In this document: piece after piece, positions 58,659 through 64,000 of the stretch
How the letters are laid out: each line of letters begins with the position of its first letter
Numbering within the stretch: position 1 is the first letter of the stretch
Assembly (NCBI RefSeq): GCF_003002095.1
Contig: NZ_PVZC01000008.1
Location: 124,001-188,000 of the forward strand
DNA length: 64,000 nucleotides
Direction of reading: 5' to 3'
Source: Allonocardiopsis opalescens
Lineage (GTDB): Bacteria; Actinomycetota; Actinomycetes; Streptosporangiales; Streptosporangiaceae
Notes under the pieces: model-generated
Databases searched by the model: none
Told to the model about the DNA's origin: nothing
What the model saw: only the letters and a program-made list of their open reading frames with translations
Program-made: the position numbers and the translations under genes

Positions 58659-60062
58659 TCAGCCGTCGGCGGCCGCGGCCGCCGTGCCGTCGGCGCGCCG
58701 GCCGGCGACCAGGCCCTCGTGCGACGCCTCCAGTGCGGCGATGTCGATCTGGCGCGTCTCCCGCGAGTACAGGAAGGCGACCAGGGAGACGACCGCGGTG
58801 GCGATCATCCAGAGTGCGACCGGCCAGGGCTCTCCGCCGGCCTGCTCCAGCAGCGCGGCCGCCACCAGCGGCGAGAAGCCGGCGATGGCCGCGCCGATCT
58901 CGCGGGAGGCGGCGAAGCCGGTGTAGCGCACGCCCGCGCCGAACAGCTCGGCGTAGAACACCGGCTGCACCGCGATCATCGGCGCCAGCCCGATCGAGGT
59001 GGCGATGACCAGCGCCAGCCAGATGACGACGGGGTTACCGGTGTCCAGCAGCATGAAGAACGGGAAGGCGAACAGGCCGGTGAACACCACGCTGAACAGG
59101 TTGATCGGCCGCCGCCCGATCCGGTCCGACAGTGCGCCGTAGACCGGTTGCAGCGCGATGACCACCAGCCCGAAGATGATCACGCCCGTCAGCGCCACCC
59201 AGCGGGGCTGCTCCAGCGTGCCGGTGATGTAGGCGACGCTGAAGGTGGCGTAGATGTAGACGACCGCGGTGTCGCAGATGTGCGCGCCGATGCCGACCAG
59301 GAAGCTGCGCGGGTAGCTGCGCAGCGCCTGCACCATCGGCAGCCGCACGGTGGTGCGCTTGCGCACGACGTTGAGGAAGACCGGCGACTCCGCCACCCGC
59401 AGCCGCAGGTACAGCGAGACGATGATCAGGGCGAAGCTGATCAGGAACGGCACCCGCCAGCCCCAGGTCAGCATCGCCTCCTCGGGCAGCAGCTCCACCA
59501 GCAGGAAGGCGATCGTGCCGAGCACCAGCCCGATCTGCACGCCCGTCTGCGCGAAGGAGCCGAAGAAGCCGCGCCGTCCGGCGGGGGCGTGCTCCGACAG
59601 CAGGGTGGAGGCGCCGCCGAACTCCGCGCCCGCGCCCAGGCCCTGGCAGACGCGCAGCAGGGTGAGCAGCACGGGGGCGAGCAGCCCGATCTGGGAATAG
59701 GTGGGCAGCAGCCCGATCAGGCCGGTGGAGATGCCCATCACCAGGGTGGTGAGGACGAGGGTCGAGCGGCGGCCGATGCGGTCGCCGAGGTGGCCGAAGA
59801 GGAAGCCGCCCAGCGGGCGGAAGACGAAGCCGACGCCGAAGGTGGCGAAGGCGACGAGGGTGCCGACGGCGGGGTCGGCGTCGGTGAAGAAGATCTGGTT
59901 GAACACCAGCGCGGCGGCGGTGCCGTAGATGAAGAAGTCGTACCACTCCAGCGCCGTACCGACCAGGGACGCCACGACGACGCGGCGCAGTTCGGCCGGG
60001 CTGGTGGGCGGGACGGCGGCGCTCGGGGCGCCGTCCGTGCCGGCGGGATCGTTGTCACTCAC
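58659..60062 (-). CDS. MFS transporter, metabolite:H+ symporter (MHS) family
   Basis: Protein of 467 residues with 12 membrane helices. 'VVASLVGTALEWYDFFIYGTAAALVFNQIFF' is the MHS start; 'RPLGGFLFGHLGDRIGRRSTLVLT' is the cytoplasmic loop motif, repeated as 'YGALSDRIGRRPINLFSVV'. 'RVCQGLGAGAEFGGASTLLSEHAPAGRRGFFGSFAQTG' is typical of the family, whose members import organic or sugar acids with protons. GTG 60062 has AGGAG eight bases upstream. In its operon it probably imports the uronate or related acid handled by the flanking enzymes. Confidence 0.93.
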   Translation of the reverse strand: MSDNDPAGTDGAPSAAVPPTSPAELRRVVVASLVGTALEWYDFFIYGTAAALVFNQIFFTDADPAVGTLVAFATFGVGFVFRPLGGFLFGHLGDRIGRRSTLVLTTLVMGISTGLIGLLPTYSQIGLLAPVLLTLLRVCQGLGAGAEFGGASTLLSEHAPAGRRGFFGSFAQTGVQIGLVLGTIAFLLVELLPEEAMLTWGWRVPFLISFALIIVSLYLRLRVAESPVFLNVVRKRTTVRLPMVQALRSYPRSFLVGIGAHICDTAVVYIYATFSVAYITGTLEQPRWVALTGVIIFGLVVIALQPVYGALSDRIGRRPINLFSVVFTGLFAFPFFMLLDTGNPVVIWLALVIATSIGLAPMIAVQPVFYAELFGAGVRYTGFAASREIGAAIAGFSPLVAAALLEQAGGEPWPVALWMIATAVVSLVAFLYSRETRQIDIAALEASHEGLVAGRRADGTAAAAADG

Positions 60063-60121
60063 CTCGGGTGCTCCTGTTCTCCCCCGAAACCATGGGCGGG
60101 GTGCGGGCGGGGCCGCACGGG

Positions 60122-61258
60122 TCAGCCGGCGTCACCTCCCGGTGCGGGCTCGGCCAGCAGTGCGCGCAGCTCCGACCAGGTGGCGGCCGGCAGCGGGATG
60201 CCGTCGCGGGCGCGCTCGCGGCGGGCCCGCTCCTCCAGGTCGCCGGGGACCAGCACCTCGCGGTGCCCTTCGGCCGGCGGAGTGGCGCGCAGCAGCTCGC
60301 AGTAGCGGGCGACCTGCTCGCGGAACTCCTCCGGCGGCACGAACGGCGCCACGTCCAGCGCCAGCAGCACGGTGCCGCTGGTGCCCTGGTAGTCGGGCAG
60401 CGCGGAGATCCCGGTACCGGTCAGCAGGCCGCCGATCACCTCGATCACGATGCTGAGGCCGTAGCCCTTGTGCCCGGCGAAGGGCAGCAGTGCGCCGCCC
60501 CGGTAGAAGTCGGCGGGGTCGGTGGTGGGGCGGCCGTCGGGGTCGACGACCAGGCCGGGGCCGACCCGCTCGCCGCGTGCGAGGGCGAGCGCGAGCTTGC
60601 CCTCGGCGACGGCGGAGGTGGCCCAGTCGACCACGACCGGCGGCCCGCCGGCCCGGGGCAGCGCCCAGGCCATCGGGTTGGTGCCCATCCGGCGGTCCCG
60701 CCCGCCGAAGGGGGCGACGGTGGGGTCCACATTGCACAGGGCCATCGCGACGTGGCCCTCGCGGGCCAGCGTCTCGACGTACTCGCCGAGCCGCCCGATG
60801 TGGGTGCAGTCGCGGATCACCGCGACCGCCACACCGTGCCGGGCGGCGGCGTCGGCCAGCTCGCGCACGGCCATCGCCGCCGCGACCTGCCCGAAGGCCC
60901 GGTTGCCCGCGATCGTCACGGTGGCGCCGTGGCGGGACAGCACCTCCGGCACGGCGCGGGGGTCGACCTCGCCGCGCCGCACCGCCGCCACGTAGGGCGG
61001 CAGCCGGCGCACGCCGTGGGAGTCGTGGCCGATCAGGTTCGCCTCGACCAGCGCCGCGGCCACGAGTTCGGCGTCGGCCGGTGACGCGCCCTCGGCCCGC
61101 AGCACCTCGGCGGCCAGAGCGCGCAGCTCACCGGCGGGCACCGTGTGGACGGGCTCTCCGGCCGCACCGGCGGCCGGACCGGCCCCTGACGGACCGGCCG
61201 CCCCGGCCGGCACCGTCCCTCGGCCCGTCTCGGCGTCCTCGCGCACTGCTACCCCCAT
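60122..61258 (-). CDS. Ldh family (malate/L-lactate type) NAD(P)-dependent reductase
   Basis: Protein of 378 residues. After a nonconserved N-terminal 40 residues, 'LVAAALVEANLIGHDSHGVRRLPPYVAAVRRGEV' contains the catalytic His (GHDSHG), and 'VRDCTHIGRLGEYVETLAREGHVAMALCNV', 'MGTNPMAWALPR', 'VVVDWATSAVAEGKL' and 'GHKGYGLSIVIEVIGGLLTG' are family signatures. Members reduce 2-oxoacids such as 2,3-diketogulonate, ureidoglycolate or sulfopyruvate; here a sugar-acid substrate is likely. ATG 61258 is first in a leftward four-gene operon and has an inverted repeat 3 bp upstream. The start might be further in, near 'PVHTVPAGELRAL'. Confidence 0.88.
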   Translation of the reverse strand: MGVAVREDAETGRGTVPAGAAGPSGAGPAAGAAGEPVHTVPAGELRALAAEVLRAEGASPADAELVAAALVEANLIGHDSHGVRRLPPYVAAVRRGEVDPRAVPEVLSRHGATVTIAGNRAFGQVAAAMAVRELADAAARHGVAVAVIRDCTHIGRLGEYVETLAREGHVAMALCNVDPTVAPFGGRDRRMGTNPMAWALPRAGGPPVVVDWATSAVAEGKLALALARGERVGPGLVVDPDGRPTTDPADFYRGGALLPFAGHKGYGLSIVIEVIGGLLTGTGISALPDYQGTSGTVLLALDVAPFVPPEEFREQVARYCELLRATPPAEGHREVLVPGDLEERARRERARDGIPLPAATWSELRALLAEPAPGGDAG

Positions 61259-61260
61259 TC

Positions 61261-61277
61261 GTTCCGTACGACGGAAC
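61261..61277 (-). promoter_or_regulatory. IclR-like operator before the uronate operon
   Basis: GTTCCGT-ACG-ACGGAAC is a perfect 7-bp inverted repeat with a 3-bp centre, two bases upstream of the first start codon. The TTCCG-N-CGGAA pattern is common in IclR-family operators. No IclR gene lies in the window. Confidence 0.5.
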
Positions 61278-61386
61278 GCTGTTCCATTGACGGCCTTGAT
61301 GGTGCCATGAGATGCCCGCACTGTGAAGAGAGTCACGCCAATTGATCGCCGAATAGCCATAAGGCGAATGAACTCACCGAAAGGTG

Positions 61387-61426
61387 GCCGGTATGCGAAT
61401 ACCGGCGGTCGTTCCAGCCGTAGAAT
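61387..61426 (+). promoter_or_regulatory. Palindrome and -10 element of the RDD gene
   Basis: GCCGGTAT and ATACCGGC (61387-61406) pair perfectly around GCGA, overlapping where a -35 box would lie. A -10-like TAGAAT follows at 61421-61426, giving a start near 61433. Confidence 0.45.
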
Positions 61427-61468
61427 CGGCGCAGCACCCCCACCGCCGCCGCCCAGGGAGCCACCGCC

Positions 61469-62209
61469 GTGTACGACCACTCCGCCGACCCGCCCAGGCC
61501 CGCCCAGGGCCGGGACGCCGCACCACCCGACCCGCAGGCCGGGCCGCCCGCCTCCGGCTGGAACGCCGCGCCGCCCTACCCTCAGGCCGACGCTCCGCCG
61601 CCCGGCTGGAACACCGCGCCGCCCTACGCGGGTGCCGAGGCGCCGGGCTGGAGCGGAGCTCCTCCGCGGCCCGGGGCCGGATGGCACACCCAGCCCGCTC
61701 CGGCGTACGGCGCCCCCGCGCCGCCGCCCGCGCAGCCCGGCTGGGGCCGGCGTCCCGGCCCGTACCCCGCCGGTATGGGCGAGCGCTTCGGCGGGGCCGT
61801 CATCGACTCCTTCGTCGGCGTCGCCGCGTTCCTCGCGTCCGTCATGGCGGCCGTCGCCGTGCTCCAGCCGCTGGAAGGCCCGGTGCCGGACTGGGTGCTC
61901 GGCTACCTGATGCTGGGCGTCGGCCTGCTCTCCCAGTGGCTGTACTGGGCGCTGCCCACCGGGCTCACCGGCCGCACGCTCGGCAAGAAGATCGTCGGGA
62001 CCCGGGTGCTGTCCGTGCGCACCGGCCGCCCGCCCGGCCTGGGCTGGGCCACGCTGCGCTGGCTGGTGTACGTGGTCCTCTCCCTCTTCGGCTGGATCTA
62101 CCTGATCGTCATCATCGTCATGATGAGCAACAGCCCGGACCGCCGCACCCTGCACGACCTTGCGAGCAACACCTGGGTGGTGAACGTGCCCAAGCAGCCC
62201 CGGCACTGA
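61469..62209 (+). CDS. RDD family membrane protein with Pro-rich N-terminus
   Basis: Protein of 246 residues. The first 100 residues are low-complexity Pro/Ala/Gly/Tyr with repeats such as 'GWNAAPPYPQAD' and 'GWNTAPPYAGAE', probably cytoplasmic and disordered. The RDD domain follows: 'GERFGGAVIDSFV' has Arg and Asp at the signature positions, then helices 'VAAFLASVMAAVAVL', 'LGYLMLGVGLLSQWLYWAL' and 'WLVYVVLSLFGWIYLIVIIVMM', with 'GRTLGKKIVGTRVL' between them. RDD proteins are proposed transporters or membrane adaptors. GTG 61469 follows AGGGAG. Confidence 0.88.
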   Translation: MYDHSADPPRPAQGRDAAPPDPQAGPPASGWNAAPPYPQADAPPPGWNTAPPYAGAEAPGWSGAPPRPGAGWHTQPAPAYGAPAPPPAQPGWGRRPGPYPAGMGERFGGAVIDSFVGVAAFLASVMAAVAVLQPLEGPVPDWVLGYLMLGVGLLSQWLYWALPTGLTGRTLGKKIVGTRVLSVRTGRPPGLGWATLRWLVYVVLSLFGWIYLIVIIVMMSNSPDRRTLHDLASNTWVVNVPKQPRH

Positions 62210-62248
62210 GTGCGGTGGCCGGCGCCCTCGCCCGCCTACACTCCGAGC

Positions 62249-62617
62249 ATGGTGCGGAGCACGGCCGCGGACGTCGACGGCTACCTCGCCGAGGTCCCCG
62301 AGGAGCGCCGCGCGGCGCTGAGCCGCCTCCGCGAGCTGTGCCGCGTGGAACTCCCCGGCTTCACCGAGGTCATGGCCTAGGGCATGCCCGCCTACGAGCG
62401 GAACGGAGTCGGCGAGATCGCCTTCGCCGCCCAGAAGCGCTACATCTCCTTCTACCTGCTGCGCACCGAGGTCCGCGACGCCTGCGCCGACCGCCTCGCC
62501 GGCCATGACACGGGCAAGGGCTGCCTGCGCTTCCGCCGGCCGGAGCAGATCGACTTCGACCTCCTCCGCGAACTGCTGCGCGCCACCGCGGCGGCCGGAC
62601 CGGGCCCGGTCTGCTGA
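62249..62617 (+). pseudogene. DUF1801 protein gene with in-frame TAG
   Basis: A 122-residue DUF1801 protein is encoded from ATG 62249 to 62617 if the TAG at 62378-62380 is read through. Before it: 'DVDGYLAEVPEERRAALSRLRELC' and 'GFTEVMA'; after it: 'GMPAYERNGVGEIAFAAQKRYISFYLL'. The family normally has Tyr at this spot (YGMPxY), so a single change from TAC or TAT to TAG explains the break. A shorter protein could start at ATG 62384. The function of the family is not settled; some members are iron-storage-like or cysteine-related. It may be a true pseudogene, a sequencing error or a read-through case. Confidence 0.75.
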
Positions 62618-62645
62618 CCGGACCCGGTGCCCGTCGCGCCGCCGG

Positions 62646-64000
62646 CTACAGCTCCGCGCACTGCCCCTCGCGGGCGCCGCGCCCGGTGTTGGGGAAGCCG
62701 TTGCCGACCGGTTCGGGCTCGTTGCCGGAGCAGCTCAGGCCGCCGTCGATGGTGTTGGCGGCGACGGTGGTGGGGCCGCCGGTGTTGCCGGTGAGCCGGA
62801 CCGGGCCGGTGATCCGGTTGCCCTCCAGGGCGACCGGGCCGGTGCCGCCGGACAGGCGGACGCCGCCGGTGAGCTCCGCGCCGGTGAGCACGATCTCGGC
62901 CGCGCCCTCGGCGGTGAGGGTGCCGCGCAGGGCGCCGCCCTCGACCCGCAGCGAGGCGCCCGGCTCCACCCGGACGGCGCCGCTGACCTGCGCGGCGTCC
63001 AGACAGGTCACTCCCTCCGCCACGGTGAGGGCGCCGCGGTGCGCGCCGGTGACGGTCTCGGTGCACGCGGTTTGCGGCGCCGCCAGCAGTTCGAACTCCG
63101 ACAGCGCGGCCGTCTCGCCGGAGGCGGCGGTGACCTCCAGCCGGTAGTGGGTGTAGCGGCCCGGCGCCTCGATCCGGAAGGGGCGGGTCTGGCGGCGCCA
63201 GCGGAACTCCTCCCCGCTCCGCTCGTCGATGACGGACCAGGTGGTGCCGTCGTAGGAGCCGTGCAGCCGCCAGGACGCCGGGTCGCCCTCGGCCTCGCCG
63301 GAGGTGAGCGTGTAGTACTCGGGCCGTTCGGCCCGGTCGCCGGCCTGGTGGGTGACGGTGAAGGCGGGGCCGGCGAAGGCGGCGTCGGTGGTGGAGCGGT
63401 CGTCGACCAGGGGCGCCGCGTCCACCTCGGTTCCGTCGGCCTCGGCCGCGGTGGTGGTGCCGTCGGCGGTGATGTCGCGCATCGGGCTCGGCGGCGCGTC
63501 GCCCTCGGTGAGGGACGGCGGGGCGGCGTCGGCGCCGGTGCCCCAGTCGGAGGGCTCGGGCCCCATGTCGAACTCGATGACACCGCCCTCGGCGATCAGC
63601 TCGTGCGGCAGCGAGGTGCTGGTGTGCTCGGCCCCGTTGACGCGCACGCCCTGCACGTAGACGTTCTCGGCGCTGTTGCCGGGCGCCTCGATGACCAGAT
63701 CGGCGCCGTTCTCCAGGTGCACGGTGGCGCGGGTGAACAGCGGCGAGCCGATCGCGTACTCCGGGCTGCCCATCTGCAGCGGGTACAGGCCGAGCGCGCT
63801 GAATATGTACCAGGCCGACATCTCACCGTTGTCCTCGTCGCCGGCGTAGCCCTGGCCGATCTCGCTGCCGCTGTAGGTGCGGGCCAGCAGCTCGCGGACG
63901 ATCTCCTGGGTGCGGTGCGGCTGCCCGGCGAAGGTGTACATGTACGGGATGTGGTGGGACGGCTGGTTGCTGTGCCCGAGCTGCCCCATCCGCACGTCGC
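62646..64000 (-). CDS. GH92 family glycoside hydrolase (alpha-mannosidase type), 3' part
   Basis: Partial: the frame is open to the window edge and the gene starts beyond 64000. The visible C-terminal 450 residues begin in the GH92 catalytic domain: 'GHSNQPSHHIPYMYTFAGQPHRTQEIVRELLARTYSGSEIGQGYAGDEDNGEMSAWYIFSALGLYPLQMG' in outline, with the GDEDNGEMSAWY hallmark. Next come a beta-sandwich part, a discoidin-like region ('WRLHGSYDGTTWSVIDERSGEEFRWRRQTRPFRI') and a C-terminal repeat region of short Gly/Leu/Thr strands ending in 'SCSGNEPEPVGNGF'. GH92 enzymes are calcium-dependent exo-alpha-mannosidases; this one is probably secreted and may act on glycans. Confidence 0.9.
   Translation of the reverse strand, partial: DVRMGQLGHSNQPSHHIPYMYTFAGQPHRTQEIVRELLARTYSGSEIGQGYAGDEDNGEMSAWYIFSALGLYPLQMGSPEYAIGSPLFTRATVHLENGADLVIEAPGNSAENVYVQGVRVNGAEHTSTSLPHELIAEGGVIEFDMGPEPSDWGTGADAAPPSLTEGDAPPSPMRDITADGTTTAAEADGTEVDAAPLVDDRSTTDAAFAGPAFTVTHQAGDRAERPEYYTLTSGEAEGDPASWRLHGSYDGTTWSVIDERSGEEFRWRRQTRPFRIEAPGRYTHYRLEVTAASGETAALSEFELLAAPQTACTETVTGAHRGALTVAEGVTCLDAAQVSGAVRVEPGASLRVEGGALRGTLTAEGAAEIVLTGAELTGGVRLSGGTGPVALEGNRITGPVRLTGNTGGPTTVAANTIDGGLSCSGNEPEPVGNGFPNTGRGAREGQCAEL

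Noticed and set aside
61469-61790. Tandem DNA repeat in the RDD gene N-terminus
   Set aside because: The GWNxAPPY repeats are protein-level and diverged at DNA level; they reflect a low-complexity tail, not a mobile or satellite repeat.

Overview
The window is chromosomal DNA of a very GC-rich Gram-positive actinomycete. The evidence is strong G/C at third codon positions, frequent GTG starts, GTGA/ATGA start-stop overlaps, lipoprotein substrate-binding proteins encoded with two permeases but no ATPase, secreted enzymes with C-terminal family-2 cellulose-binding modules, and short leaderless upstream ORFs. A Streptomyces/Nocardiopsis-like saprophyte fits best; the genus cannot be fixed by eye. 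No rRNA, tRNA, CRISPR array, transposase or phage gene was seen.

Layout. 0.1-4 kb: PPOX-class protein, then a TetR regulator with an MMPL transporter. 4.2-9.3 kb: a leftward arabinoside operon (lipoprotein, two permeases, GH51 arabinofuranosidase) behind a lac-type promoter with two palindromic operators. 9.4-15 kb: CsbD stress protein, an EndoQ-like PHP nuclease fused to a UvrD-type helicase, an NmrA-type reductase, a zinc-ribbon P-loop kinase-like protein and a zf-TFIIB protein. 15-18.7 kb: a fused E1 alpha-beta 2-oxoacid dehydrogenase next to a glutaryl-CoA-dehydrogenase-like enzyme. 18.8-21.4 kb: secreted PL3 pectate lyase and a secreted PQQ-type sugar dehydrogenase with CBM2. 21.5-24 kb: a three-gene YqeB / histidine kinase / response regulator operon. 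24.2-27.1 kb: kynureninase-like protein and tryptophan 2,3-dioxygenase flanking an unrelated membrane protein.

27-45 kb is a pectin-side-chain and rhamnogalacturonan utilisation island: a rightward sugar ABC operon, a Rieske-FAD oxidoreductase, a LacI regulator, GH42 beta-galactosidase, a YesL-like protein in a second ABC operon, a secreted FG-GAP beta-propeller protein and a PL11 rhamnogalacturonan lyase with CBM2. Two repeated palindromes tie these genes together: CGAAA(G/C)TTTC (first ABC operon and lacI promoter) and GGAAAGCGCTTnCC-like sites (GH42, second ABC operon, propeller protein, PL11). 56.3-61.3 kb adds a uronate-type operon (Ldh-family reductase, MHS transporter, UxuB-like mannonate/fructuronate oxidoreductase, SDR) behind an IclR-like palindrome. 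The inferred flow is extracellular pectin cleavage, oligosaccharide import by ABC systems energised by an ATPase encoded elsewhere, intracellular hydrolysis, and uronate reduction.

45-50 kb holds a divergent antibiotic-resistance pair: an Erm-type 23S rRNA adenine methyltransferase and an ABC-F protein. Each is preceded by a probable leaderless upstream ORF; the ABC-F gene also has a run of hairpins after its 8-codon leader, the layout of drug-inducible attenuation. 50-52 kb carries cbiQ, a PDGLE-domain cbiN equivalent and cbiM for Ni/Co uptake (Nur-box-like site upstream), while the matching cbiO-type ATPase sits 8 kb away. 52-56 kb: KhtTU-like cation/proton antiporter pair, two metallophosphoesterases, a BON protein and a nucleotidyltransferase. 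The right end has an RDD protein, a DUF1801 gene interrupted by an in-frame TAG, and the 3' part of a GH92 alpha-mannosidase gene that runs off the window.
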